DNA from: Stramonita haemastoma
Lineage: Eukaryota > Mollusca > Gastropoda > Neogastropoda > Muricidae
DNA: 64,000 nucleotides
Assembly: GCA_030674155.1 (NCBI GenBank)
Contig: CM060323.1
Coordinates: forward strand, 4,599,703 to 4,663,702
Reading direction: 5' to 3'
Both the position numbers and the translations under genes were made by a program. The notes below the pieces were generated by a model. The model worked only from the letters and a program-made list of their open reading frames with translations, was not told the DNA's origin and searched no databases. Of this stretch, positions 12,301 to 28,000 are shown piece by piece (within the stretch, counting starts at the first letter, position 1; each line of letters starts with the position of its first letter).

Positions 12301-13260
12301 CTGACTGACGGTCAGCGTCAACTTCCCACTGGGGTGAACTGCCACACACTTCACTGGTCCCCTGCGCACAAACAATACAGTACATGATTTATCATGATGT
12401 TGAGAGCTCGTGACATTCAGAACTTACAGGGATGATTTGATTTTAGGAGTGACAGATTTTCTCCTGTGCATACAAGAGGGTTTCCTGTGCAAGAAATTTA
12501 AGCTGCTCTCACTGGGAATAATATGTCTCTTCTATACAGCCCCCCCCCCCCCTCCCATTTTGAACGTGAAACTTCCGCTTTTTTGACACATTTTCTCACT
12601 AGACTGCCGATGAGGTGAAGTTTTTCCAGCATAACAATAGTTTTTGTCCACTCACACTGAACCTGTAGGGTAACCTGTGCAAATTTCGACTAATATGGAC
12701 AGTTGCCTCGGATTTTACACAGTGTGCCCAGCGGCACACATTGCCTACTCTTCCGAAAAGAGGAACCGGTTTTAATGTATGTATAAGATGTTCTGCGTAC
12801 TTTCGCACACAGGACCTTGGTTTATAGTCTCATCCGAAGGACTTGGCAGGGTGGAGTTGGCACTGATGTTAGAAAAATATCCCCTTGATCAGGATTCGAA
12901 CTGGGGTCAGCAGATCACCAGCACAGGCTATCCCCTTTTTAATTTATTTTATTTTATTATTATTCTTTTATATTTTATTTTATTCTTTTATATCAAGGAT
13001 AATGGAATAAGCACTCTTGTGCTTTTTTATATCCAGTCCCCTGCCCTGCCCCCCTAATGCACGGAGGGGTGGTCATAGTCGTGGTGGATAGTGGTGAATG
13101 TGTGACCTATACCTAAAGACAGTACAGGTTGGTGTTACCCACTTGTGGCCCCTGAAGGTCCGCTCTGGCTCCCAAGTGGCCACTCTCCACAGGCAGAGGG
13201 TTCCATCCTCACTGGTGCTGAACAGGTGGGTCTGGTGGAACTGCAAGCTGGTCACTGTCC
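6029..13260 (-). CDS. PAK1IP1: PAK1IP1 / MAK11 WD40 protein, copy A (exons 3-10 only, cut by assembly gap)
   Basis: Exons in transcript order: 13260-13143, 12361-12234, 11237-11149, 10155-10099, 9258-9134, 8331-8241, 7471-7204 and 6093-6029 (stop at 6029-6031). Lengths match copy B (118, 128, 89, 57, 125, 91, 268) except the last exon, which is 65 nt instead of 71 because one Lys/Thr codon pair is missing from the basic tail. Exon 3 encodes a WD blade (TSEDGTLCLW) and exon 4 another (HPSGKLTLTVSQDKTLRLW). The exon 3 donor is GTGGGT here and GTGAGT in copy B. Exons 1 and 2 are not present before the gap. The last three exons carry about a dozen amino-acid differences from copy B. Confidence 0.88.
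6309..6361. repeat. (CA)n tract, copy A PAK1IP1 intron 9
   Basis: About 26 CA units. The counterpart in copy B (21159-21182) has about 12. Confidence 0.95.
7030..7192. repeat. ~58-bp tandem repeat, 3 units, PAK1IP1 intron 9 (copy A)
   Basis: ACACCCCTACACAGATATTT, then CAAAAGGATTCCTTGATCTA and AAAACAATCAGA, repeated three times up to 12 bp before the exon 9 donor. The same array is at 21925-22070 in copy B. Confidence 0.75.
7515..7705 (+). repeat. Dispersed repeat F, unit 1, overlapping the PAK1IP1 exon 9 acceptor side (copy A)
   Basis: ACAAATCCAACATCACTCAG, CCTTTTACCTAGTCCAAGTG and CAGCTGGGCTGGGATGGGAT. A related unit follows at 8487-8690. Both are present in copy B (22397-22585, 23387-23585), and a reversed copy is at 45940-46045. 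The family is not identified. Confidence 0.7.
7759..7913. mobile_element. 155-bp TTAA-bounded MITE, PAK1IP1 intron 8, copy A
   Basis: It begins TTAACCTCTTTACTGTGCTG and ends CAGCAGCGAAAGGGTTAA. The two ends are imperfect inverted repeats of each other (TTAACC, CTTT, CTG, CTGT in common), and TTAA stands at both borders, as in piggyBac-type insertions. No coding capacity. Confidence 0.6.
8487..8690 (+). repeat. Dispersed repeat F, unit 2 (copy A)
   Basis: ACAAATCCAACATCACTCAG, CCTTTTACCTAGTCCATGTG and TGGGGTGGGCTGGGATGGGA, about 970 bp from unit 1 in the next intron. Confidence 0.7.
12122..12205 (+). mobile_element. SINE-C 3' end, copy A
   Basis: GGCGACGCGCTCTCCCCGGG, GAGAAATCTGCTGTGACATA and AAGTGGTAT match the end of the element at 47875-48295. 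It lies close to the donor of PAK1IP1 exon 4, which is encoded on the other strand. Confidence 0.65.
12722..12930 (-). mobile_element. SINE with the shared core and a third type of head, copy A
   Basis: Minus strand. The core (GGCACACATTGCCTACTC, TTATAGTCTCATCCGAAGGA) ends in a tRNA-like region with B box AGTTCGAATCC (12895-12905 reversed) and flanking AGATCACCAGCACAGGC. This head differs from those of SINE-A and SINE-B. A separate minus-strand SINE 3' end (about 12980-13050) follows only in copy A. Confidence 0.65.
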
Positions 13261-13312
13261 CTAGATGACAAGATTGACAAAACTGCATGTATACACACGG
13301 GGGACTGGATGT

Positions 13313-13412
13313 NNNNNNNNNNNNNNNNNNNNNNNNNNNNNNNNNNNNNNNNNNNNNNNNNNNNNNNNNNNNNNNNNNNNNNNNNNNNNNNNNNNNNNNN
13401 NNNNNNNNNNNN
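13313..13412. other. 100-N scaffold gap (size unknown)
   Basis: Exactly 100 N. The left flank ends inside the 3' part of a SINE (ACTGGATGT) just after PAK1IP1 exon 3 of copy A. The right flank is unique sequence upstream of TMEM14C exon 1. The gap marks the end of copy A, and the real distance is unknown. Confidence 0.98.
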
Positions 13413-13790
13413 CGTTTACCTTACCAGCCAGATATCAAGTTCATTGAATACACTGAGCATGGGCTGCCTAAGCAGGGGCAGGCTCAACAACAACAACAAC
13501 AAATGTCCTCTATACAGTAAGACTGGGAGATATAACTAATTGAGGAGTTCATGCTACTGGTGTAGTAGTCTATGCAGTTTGATTGATACATGAAGGATTA
13601 CAGATAATTCACATAGTTTTTAGTCCAGTTTGTCCATGTCCTTAGGCCTAAAGCTGATGATGATAATAATAATTATTATGATTATAATAATAACAATAAT
13701 GATGACGATGACGACGACAACAATAGCAACAGCAACAACAACAATAATAATAATAATAATAATAATAACAACAACAACAACAACAACAAC

Positions 13791-13837
<47 letters not shown>

Positions 13838-14098
13838 GCTATGATCTAAGGAAAAGAAATCAGAATAGGCCAACATGCTGCTGAAATACAATGCTTTAAA
13901 AACACACAAACAAACATACGTACACCTCCTAAAAAAACAACAACAAAACAAAAACGAAACAGGAGAACAAATAAAAACACAAACAACAACATAACCAAGC
14001 CCCCCAAAAGAACCCACGAGGTTTTGGCCAATCACATTGATCAGTACAAGTTGTTTGACCTTACTAACCATAGAGTGAGTTCCCCTAACAGCACCATC
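13413..14098. promoter_or_regulatory. TMEM14C: 5' flank of TMEM14C copy B
   Basis: Unique sequence after the gap, then the (AAT)n/(AAC)n microsatellite and an A/C-rich stretch up to the ATG. No TATA box is evident. The promoter must lie here, but I cannot define its elements. Confidence 0.4.
13680..13840. repeat. (AAT)n/(AAC)n microsatellite upstream of TMEM14C
   Basis: About 160 bp of AAT, AAC and GAC trinucleotides, ending about 260 bp before the start codon at 14099. Confidence 0.95.
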
Positions 14099-18076
<3,978 letters not shown>

Positions 18077-18349
18077 GGGTGCTGGGGTTGATCAAAGAGA
18101 TCACAAATGTGCTGTGCACAGAGTTCTCACAGTAAGATTTATATACAGATATTATTATTTCGATGTTCTTTCTTTCTTTTTTTTTTAGCTGCCTCATCTT
18201 CTGTGACATCCCCGTCCTGCTGTTCCCGTGTCACTGATTTCAATCTCCCTGCCACAGCCATTCCCAGATTCGTCATTTCTCATCCCCAGGGTAGGAAGTT
18301 CATAGGGACCAATCAATATCAGGCTGTCATGGGGCCACCATACATAAGG

Positions 18350-18520
18350 GTCCTGCACTGCTGCTGGGTCACTTTGGTGGTGTTCAGTGGTGCCTGTTCT
18401 GAGCTAAAATACGCAGGACGCCACCTACGAAGCCCCCTACTAACGACGGTATAAGCTCAGTTGCGGAGCCAGAGTGAGTGAGTCACCCACCTGAGATGGC
18501 GACCACCACAATATCCCTCC
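18350..18520 (-). mobile_element. SINE-E 3' part, copy B
   Basis: Counterpart of 3225-3425 (TCAGTGGTGCCTGTTCTGAG, CTAACGACGGTATAAGCTCA). Confidence 0.6.
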
Positions 18521-19389
18521 AACGACCACCCCCCCACACACACACACACATGAACCTCTAACCCCAAAGTGACCAAGAGGTCAGTTTCCTTGACTTGTGT
18601 CATGACATGACCAGTGGTTAGTGTGTGGACATCAACTACTCCATTACCGTATGGTTTGATGTTTTATCAGCCACCATTTCCTTGGGCTGTTGTGTAGAAG
18701 AAAATTTATTCGTAATCCCTTCCCCCTTCCAACTCTGTCTCTCTAAATAGTGAAGTACTAAACATGCACTTTGATGTCTCTCACCAACCTGGCCTTTATG
18801 CTGTAAGCAGCCTGCAACTGCAAGCTTTTTTTTGAGGCAGATTGATCTGGATATGGAAAACGGTGTTCATATAGGTACGTTGTGGTGTGTTGTGTGGTCT
18901 TCTGAGAACTAGATTTATGAGTGGAAAATGTGTGTGATCATAGCATATGTGTGACTATTAGTAATGTGAAAATGGACATTACTAAGGTAGTATAGTGTTG
19001 AGAAGTTGTCATTTTTCTTTTAGATTGTTGACGCTAAAATGGAAGATCAGGGATTTAATGATACCAGTTGTTAAATTGGCTGTTTTCTACACGTCATTGT
19101 GGTATCAGCTGTTTTCATATATTTTCAATCATTGACATAATTGGGAATAATTTTGTCCTTATGTTCTTTTGCTCTTTTTGTTATCATTACATAAACTGGT
19201 CTGCAGTGGCTCAGTCCTTTAATATAATGGGAAGTTTCTGCTATGTGTTCATTTTACCTCTTGCCATATTGTAAACAATAATATAAAAAAACCAAAAATC
19301 CCAAAAGCAACTTTTACAAACAAGTCAGAATCAACTATTGTCTGTTAAATGGCTGGGAACTTGTATTCAGGGCCTCTGGTCAGGAGTTG

Positions 19390-19500
19390 ATATCTTGTCA
19401 TGAAGATTCGTGCCTCTCTTTTTGACATGAAGATTTGTGCCTCTCTTCTACACTAGTCTTTTTGTCATGAAGATCCGTGTCTCTCTTCTGGTCTTTCCTT
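19390..19500. repeat. 35-bp tandem repeat, about 3 degenerate units (copy B)
   Basis: TGTCATGAAGATTCGTGCCT, TGACATGAAGATTTGTGCCT and TGTCATGAAGATCCGTGTCT: the contracted counterpart of 4390-4620. Confidence 0.8.
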
Positions 19501-20087
19501 AAGACTGTATCATTCTACATGTTCTTTCAAGACAAACATCTCATCTGCAGTGAGTTGCGATCAAAACAGTTTTGCAAAACTTCTTTTGGCAGAAAAGAAA
19601 ATATGAGCATCTAAGTCCTGTTTTTCAAGGAGCTTCTGATGAATTGAAGATATTAAAATCATGAAAAAGATGATTATGTATAGAGTGTGTGGTAGTAAAA
19701 TATTACTGACCAAAAAACAAACCGGACTGTTTTTGTATTTTTGTGTGTGATTGTGTAATAATGAGCATGTGATTACGATTTGTAGCCTACATCTTGTTTT
19801 CTTTTATAAATGTCACCATTTGTTAACGGCAAACAACACTTACAGTAACAACAAAAACAAAACAAAAAAACCCTGACTCACAGTAACTGACACAAAGAAA
19901 TTGTTTTAGTCATCATTTTACATTTTATTTTTTTACAATTTTCACCAACATATTACACCATACAAAGAAACTGGCAGACAGTGCATACTCATTGATGTAT
20001 ACAGACACACATCTGATGCAAACCAACCACACTCCTGCTCACATACTTCTCTTCAGCACAATTATAAGCTTTTTTTTCAAAAGCGAA

Positions 20088-20405
20088 CAATCCATACCTC
20101 TACTTATGCACTTCATAACAGCTCAGTATGTTTTGCTGACAGCAAACAATTCACACTTCTGTTCATACACTTCTGGCTGGCTGAATGCCTTTTACCACAG
20201 TAAACAATTCACACTTCTCTTTATGCTCTTCTTACTAGCTATAGATGTTTTACCACAGAAAACAATCCACACTTCTCTTCATGCTCTTCTTACTAGCTCA
20301 AGATCTTTTACCATAGGCAACAATCCACACTTCTCTTCATATTCTTCTTACAAGCTCAAGATGTTTTACTGCACAATCCACACTTCAGTTTATGTGCTCC
20401 ATTCA
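20088..20405. repeat. ~64-bp degenerate tandem repeat, 5-6 units (copy B)
   Basis: Counterpart of 5215-5530, with the same number and order of units. Confidence 0.85.
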
Positions 20406-20601
20406 TAAAAGGAAACAGTTTTCACGCACTGAGATGTCCTTTTTCTCTCACACTTGGACTCTTTTGCAGTTTGGTTGTGTCATAGACAGGAAAAACAAAG
20501 TGATATTTAGCATTTGTCAAGTGTTTTTCCATATTTTCACGGATTATATCTTGAAAATGTAATGTTATGCTTCATAAACTTACTCCCTCATTCTCTCTTT
20601 T

Positions 20602-20633
<32 letters not shown>

Positions 20634-20872
20634 TATCCTATACACCATGTCATGAAAAGATGTACGGCAGATCTGTATGCTTCACCATGACAATATTCCT
20701 GTCGTGTCGCTGTCAAAGTGTAATCTATCTGTTCTCAGCACCAAAAACAGCAGGACTGACATCACCGTTCATATACAGTTCTTCATATTTTCTTTCTTTA
20801 GACCAGCATAACCAGTCTGTGCACAACTATATCTGTGTTATAACCCCCCCAACAAACTGACTCAGTATTGCA

Positions 20873-23800
20873 CTACAAGGGAGCCTTCTGTTTCTTGGTC
20901 TTGGTCTTCTTCTTCTTCTTTGTCTGTGGACTCGGTTCTGGCTCTGTAAAGAAAGGAAAATGAAATGTTAAAGAGTACATTAGACTTCTCTCACAGAATT
21001 GGTTGCAATCAGTATGCAAAAGAAAAAGGGGGTAACGATAAGTTTTGTTCTCTCTCAGTCTTAGAACTGAGGTGTCTGCACAGACACAAGCATGTCTGCA
21101 TTCATGCGCAATTCTCTCTCCCTCTCTCTGTCATGCACGCATGCTCATGTGCATGTGCACACACACACACACACACACACATTGCTTTCTCTTAACACTT
21201 ACCGAGACATTGGAGAGAACAAGACAGAAAAATAGCTAAACATAAAAAGAGCCTATTTCTTGCTTTTCACTTTCCATTTGCTTTTCTTACAGTTGTCAGT
21301 TTTAAAATGCACGTAGCAGGTGAAGTATTACAGTCTCTCTTCTCCACCCAACCTCCTTCCCTCCCTCTGACACTTTTATACCTTACACTACAAATACTTT
21401 TTCTAGATTTTAAAGGTACTCGGGAAACTAAATATTTCCAAAATGTAGCATGGATTTGTTCAATTCACTACCTCCTTAGAATGTTCTTTTCCAGCATTTT
21501 GTTAAGAATTTTTTCAACAGACTCCAGCATCAATAATGAATTTGGAGAGTCTGCCAAATTACATAATTTATTAAGACCTGAAGATGTTGAAAAAAAGCTT
21601 TTTTCTCAATCTGCCATCAACAATTTTTTGCGGCATGTAACTTACAGTCTCAATCAGTTTGGTTAACTCCAGTCCCTCTTTCCCCCTCTGTTCCCACCTT
21701 CCCCTTCTTTGTTGACAGTCTAATATCACTAAATAAAGAACAGACTTTGAACAAATCAAAGCATTCCATTCTGTAAGATAAACAAATTCATGAAGAGAAG
21801 AATATGAAAAATACTAATAAATACTGTTAAGACTCACAAAATTCCCCGACTAAGCAACTGAAACTTGACTTATTACAAAGAACAAACTGATTTCACAAGA
21901 AAACAATGCATCACAACATAAAATACCCCTACACAGACATTTCAAAAGTCTTGATCTAAAAGCAATCAGAACACCCCTACACAGATATTTCAAAAGGAAT
22001 CCTTAATCTAAAAACAATGCATCACATCATCAAAACACCCCTTCACAGACGTTTCAGAAGAAATTCTCGATCAAAACCTACCTGCAATTTTCAATTTCCT
22101 CTTCTTGGCTTTAGAAGGGGATACAGATCCATTTTCCCTTGACACTCTCTGTTCTAAGACTTCAGGTTCACCATCTGCGTCCCTTTTTCCTCCTTTTTTC
22201 CTTTTCTTTGTCTTTCCAGGCTTTGCTGTTTTTTCAGTAGTTGTCTTTTCTGTCGTTTCTGCACTGATCTGTTTTGGTGAATATATTGCCACGGATGTCA
22301 GTCGTAAGCTGATTTTCCGGGACGCCATCAGATCTACCTGGATGCTTTCCTGGAAGAAGTCAAGCATTGGAAGCACTTTGTCAATAGATGTCGCACAGCA
22401 CACAAATCCAACATCACTCAGTTTAAGAGCGCTAAATTTAGCACTGCCTTTCCTTTTACCTAGTCCAAGTGTGATCAGTTCCTGCTATAATTAGCACCAG
22501 CTAGCCCAGCTGGGCTGGGATGGGATGGATTAATTAGCAGCTGAAAGGAGCAAAAATGTGGGGGAAACTGACAGCTGTGGTCAGGCATCTGTATGATTAA
22601 AAAGAAAACAGGATCAGGACAAAATTTTCTGAATGATTAACCTCTTTACTGCACTGTTGATGAACAGCGTTCGTCATAGAAACTGTCACCAGCAATGTTC
22701 AGTTGACGATCGCTGTTCTTCATGAGTCAACACTCTCTCTGTTTTGTCCAGCATGTGCCTGAGCAAAATATGATAGCAGCGAAAGGGTTAAGAAGGACAG
22801 TACTGTTCGCTTCTCCCAATAGTCAGAAAGGAGCATAACTTATTGCCAGTGCTGCTTAAGTTTCATATGTATTACACGTATAGGTTGATAAAGGCACAAC
22901 ACATTTCATATTGCTGTCAGACACCAAGTCATATAAAAAAAAATGAAGAGAAAAAAAGAAAAACTTGAACCGGACCCGTCAATCCTACTAAAGCTGAAAG
23001 CTCTGAATTGCTTTCCTGTGCATATTTCTAAGTTTTACAGGATGTGTATGAGTGTGTGTATTTGGTGGGGTTTGAATCTGCATTACTAGGATATTGCACT
23101 AGACATCAGGCTTTTCATGTTATCGTGATTACCTGTGATGGGATGGTGATCTGGTAGAGGCTGACGGTGCCATCACTGCCAACTAGTGTCAGGCAGTTCT
23201 CTCTCACTGCCATGTCACGGATTCTGCACACATTGACAGTAACCAGCTGAAAACTGATGAAAGAAACTAATACTTAAAACCTCTTCTATATCCTTTCACA
23301 ATGAAAGAGATTACTAAAAAAAGAAAAATATTTAAAAAAAGAAACAACCCCCCCCCCCCCCCCCCCCCCAAACCCTTGCATAGTGCACAAATCCAACATC
23401 ACTCAGTAGGGCCTAGTCAAGAGTGCTAAATTTAGCACGCTCCTTCCTTTTACCTAGTCCATGTGTGGTCAGCTTCTGCTATAAATAGCATCAGTTGACC
23501 ACAGCTGGGGTGGGCTGGGCTGGGATAATTAGCAGCTGAGAGGAGCTGAAAGTTGGGGGGGAAACTGACAGCTGTGCTTGGTGAAATCAGTAAAACTAAA
23601 AAGTATACAAGTTTTAGTATCAAGCAAAAACGAAACAACTAAAATTAATAAAAACAATGAGATTTTTCTCATGGATTATGATCAAGATTCAAGAATAAGG
23701 TGATGACACTTTGAGCAACATACAAACAATAATAGTGTGTAAACTGCATGGGGAGAGGGGTGGGGGGCGATTTTAAAGGAAAAAAAATTGGCAATTGGCA

Positions 23801-24984
23801 GCTTACATTACCATAAATTATAGTGCTTCATAATTTCACCACTTTTGATTCAAGCTCGCTTCAAAGAAGATTGGGTTGATAGCTAGAATAAAACGACCAC
23901 AAGATTGCTGGAAAGTAATATTTTGCTATTTACGTAGACCTGTACGGTTTGGTAATCCTTGACTTGAATTTCGTCAAACAACTGAACAATTGAAGACAAG
24001 GAGGAGAAGAAAACCAGACGCCTGCATTACCTGTCACAGGTGGTCTCTGTCTGCCAGAGGCAGTCCCCCTCCAAAACATCTGTGAAAAACAGCGTGGCTT
24101 TCTCTCTCTCCCCGCCTCTTATTTTGCCCTCTCCTCCGTAGGCCAAGACCGTGTCCTGAAAACAAACAAACAGCGACTGAAATTCTCCACGTCTCTCTTC
24201 CTCTCCTTCCCTTTCCCCCCTCTCCTCCCTGCTGCCTTCCCCCACGTTTGCCTTCTTCTTGGCACTCTATTATTTGCTATCCCTTTCCTCTCCAATCTGC
24301 CCTTTCCCCATTCCATGTTTCCCCCCTTGCTCCCTCCCCCCCTTCACCCACCATCTGCTCTCCTTCCCCTCTGAATTACCCCCCCTTTTTTTCTCTTTCC
24401 CCTCTGACACCCCCCCCCCCCTCCCCCCCTTTCTCTCTCTCTCTCTGTCTCTCTCTTTCTCTCATTTGCCCTCTCTTCCCATGTAGAATCTGCCCTTCTG
24501 CAAAGGCATGTCTCTCCTCTGCCATCCTAATTTTTTTCTTTCTTTCTTTCTTTAAAAAAAAAAAAAAAAGTGCTGTCTTCTCTCTTTCAAATTCACTGTC
24601 ACATGTATATATATATGTCTACATCTATGAGTGAAAGTAAGAATACTTTACCTGGAATGAATGCATCATCATGGTACAACCCCAGTTCATGAATTTTTTC
24701 CTGTCTGTGTGCACATTCGTTTTCACCACAGAGATTTGCAAGGGGCAGCTTTCTTATTGTACAAAAGACAGCCTAGACAGAGATTGGCTCCACCAAGTTC
24801 AGCTTGCCAATCATATACTGCTTGAGGATTTCAGTGCAGATCCTTTATGACTGACTATTCAAGAAGGGAGGGAAAATTCAAATCTTGAACAAATAGCCGA
24901 GATTTGAAATGGAAAGAAAAAGGTGCTAGCAAAGGATGATATAGCTTCCTTCAATATAATCACAAACCTGATCCTTTTTTGTGA

Positions 24985-25015
<31 letters not shown>

Positions 25016-28000
25016 GTACTTACCGAGATAAATACAATACTGTTCACTTTCTGGGTTGTGGTGATGCTTCTATGAAGACCCTGAAATCAGTCAACCATAC
25101 ACTGATACAGATAAGTCACTCGAGACATAAATAGAAATATACATCTACTATGACACAACATGGATTTATCTTTTGACAGTGTGGTAAACTCTTAAAACAT
25201 CAAAAAAATCTTACAAATTATTGAAGTCGCTCTTACCGACAGTTGACTCTGTTGTGGACTGTTTTCAGCCTGCTAACAGTGAGAACAGCAGTAAACAATT
25301 TTTTTTTTTAATCTATCAAGACTGCTGACATAACAGTAAGCTGAGATTTAAAATCAGCAGTTTTTGCCATGGGGTTGTATATGTCTCTATCCTTCTAACC
25401 TTGCTTTGCTTGAGAGTATGCCATGGTCATATTTTACAATGAAGCCACACTTCAAACCAAAAAACCCTTAAAAAGAATACACACTCATTCAGCAGGGTTT
25501 CTATACTCTTAGGGGCAATAATTAGGACATTTTAGGGCAGGACAGACAGAACAATGTAATATTTCCTATTTTTTCTAACTTATTAACAAATCAAGCAGAT
25601 GATGAATAGTTCAGATTTGATGATAATATCTTAGCTCTCTATAATTGTTTAGAACAAATCCAGCCTAGCTACAACTGTGAAGCTTATGAAAATAAACTAA
25701 AACATAAATTATTTGTATTGCTTTATAATGCAAAGTGACAAGAATGTATATGATGCAAGTTGCACAGAGCTATTTCTAAAACGTACATGTAGAGCATCTG
25801 TACATTACAAAAGGATACAGGTAACATATCATCTTTCATGATTAAGTTTCATTCACTGTTTCAATGATTTCAGAAATATTCACAGTGCTGATGCCAGATA
25901 TAATTATTTAACAAAGGAGCATTTTTTTTAAAAAGGTGAATCCTCTTTGACCTTATTGATCATACTGCTAAAAAGACAACTCCAAAACAAACAAAATACA
26001 AAACCCAGGTCAACATCAAGAAAAGCATACCCTGGATTCCACACTGAAGACCTCTAGCTTGGTGCTGTAGGACACTACATAGTACAACCCTCCTGGTGAC
26101 CAACTCACTAACTCTGCCGCTGAAAAGAGAGAACATAACAATAACATCACCTACAGAATACAGAATGAGACTATCGTATTACTAGAGAACAAAACAATAA
26201 CATCATCTACAGAATACAGAATAAGAACATTGTGTTACTTCTAAAAAAATTCCCAAAAAATTCAGTGTATCTAAGTAGAAAAGATCTATGTCATTATCAT
26301 GACTAAGAATATAAACGAAAACACGTTTCATCATGAATGAGCTGATGGTCAACATGTGCTTACAGTTCATTAACAAAGTGTCATCAGTCCAAAGAAACGA
26401 ACTTAACAAGAATCACACAAAAACATTCAACTTAACTAGAATCACACAAAAGCAATCTGCAAATCATAATGACTAATTAGTTTATGAGGCGACATTTTTA
26501 TCTTGATAAAAATTGATTCAACTGCCCCTCAACAGCATATGCCCCAGTCATGAGAACCAGTGACCAGTGATTCATCCTGTGCTGTGAGGGGTGGCAATAG
26601 GGAAATTACCAGTCTCCGAACAGACCAACATGATTGTATTTTCATTTCTCCACAATATGATGCCATAAAAATCCATTTTCCTGGGACACTGACCATTCTG
26701 ATGAATTTTTTTTTTGGAACAGGGGGTCAGCCATAGCCGCTGGCATGAATACTTGTACTAGTCAAGACAATCGATAGTACTCTTGCTGATACACACTCAC
26801 GGAGTGAATAACGATTTCTTGACTGAATAACTGACTTCCTGGCTGATTGATTAACAAACCTGTGCAACAGAACTACAAAACATAGCAAATCACAACACGA
26901 GCAATAAAATTTTGTAAGCGCTATTTCTTCAAACTTCAAACTTTCATTGCTGAAAATTTCACAGGACTGGTGGGGGGGAGAGGGGGGGCGGAGGGGGTGG
27001 TGACTAGGGTAAGAAAGGAGATTTGTATAACATATGGGTAAAATAATGGGTAGGCACTGCACTTGTGGTGACGCGCTCTCCCCCAGGGAGAGCAGCCCGA
27101 ATTTCATGCAGAGAAATCTGCTGTGACATAAAGTGGTATAAAATATATAAAAATATATATATATATACTACTCACGTTCTTTCAAGTTGGAAATATAGGC
27201 GATGCGGCCTGTGACGTTGTTCCACAGTCGCAACGTTTTGTCCTGACTGACGGTCAGCGTCAACTTCCCACTGGGGTGAACTGCCACACACTTCACTGGT
27301 CCCCTGCGCACAACACAATACATGACATGATTTATCATGATGTTGAGAGCTCGTGACATTCAGAACATGAAGGGATGATTTGATTTTAGGGGAGAGAGAT
27401 TTTCTCCTGTGCATACAAAAGGGTTTCCTGTGCAAGAAATATAATTTAAACAAATAATAATACATGGAATTTATATAGCGCTATATCTTGTAAAAAACAA
27501 ATCAAAGCACTTAATATAAGCTGCTCTCACTAGGAACAATACGTCTCTCCTATACAGCCCCCCCCATCTCCCATTTTTTTCTTCATTTCTTGGCAAGTTC
27601 TCTGGGGTTCACCAATGTTGAGATTTTGTGTATGTGACTGTTTTTGCCCACCATGAAGGTAGCCGCATTCTGACTTTGGGGACTCCCAATTTCACTGTGC
27701 TGTTTGTGTATTGAGATGGGCTTTTTTCCTGGAGATTTTTAGCTGGGGGACAGTTCATTTGTTGTCATCTTGTCTGTACTGTGAAAAAAAAAATGTTGTA
27801 TTGAAAATTTTTTATTGCAAACTGGATCTCAATTTATTTAATCTCATCCAAAGACTAGCACTCAATTTTCACTCGCAGTTTAATTCACGAATAACAGATA
27901 ACCCCGTCATTGTCAGATTGAACTTGAAAATTCTGCTTTTTGACAATATTTCTCACTAGACTGCCATGAGGTGAAGTTTTTCCAGCATAACAATAGTTTT

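Larger units (their letters stand above)
1..13312. repeat. Copy A of a ~13-14 kb duplicated block (TMEM14C 3' part + PAK1IP1 3' part)
   Basis: The sequence from base 1 is collinear with the sequence from 14241. Both open with the same CTGAAAGTGG start and then carry the same exons, SINEs and microsatellites in the same order. Copy A holds TMEM14C exons 2-4 and PAK1IP1 exons 10-3, and stops at the 100-N gap. Differences from copy B include a 1-unit rather than 15-unit 33-bp minisatellite, seven rather than about three 35-bp repeats near 4.4 kb, and an extra SINE end near 12.95-13.05 kb. It also lacks about 390 bp that copy B has near 27.6 kb. I read this as a probable second haplotype left in the assembly; a recent tandem duplication is the alternative. 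Confidence 0.93.
18077..20872. other. Convergent intergenic/3'UTR interval TMEM14C-PAK1IP1, copy B
   Basis: Same content as copy A with shorter arrays. A TTTATT at 19924-19929 is the matching candidate minus-strand polyadenylation signal. No further exon was recognised. Confidence 0.7.

Noticed and set aside
19068..19274. Small frame MLNWLFSTRHCG..., conserved between 3970 and 19068
   Set aside because: It is conserved only because the whole block is duplicated. Frame-neutral substitutions and composition do not support coding.
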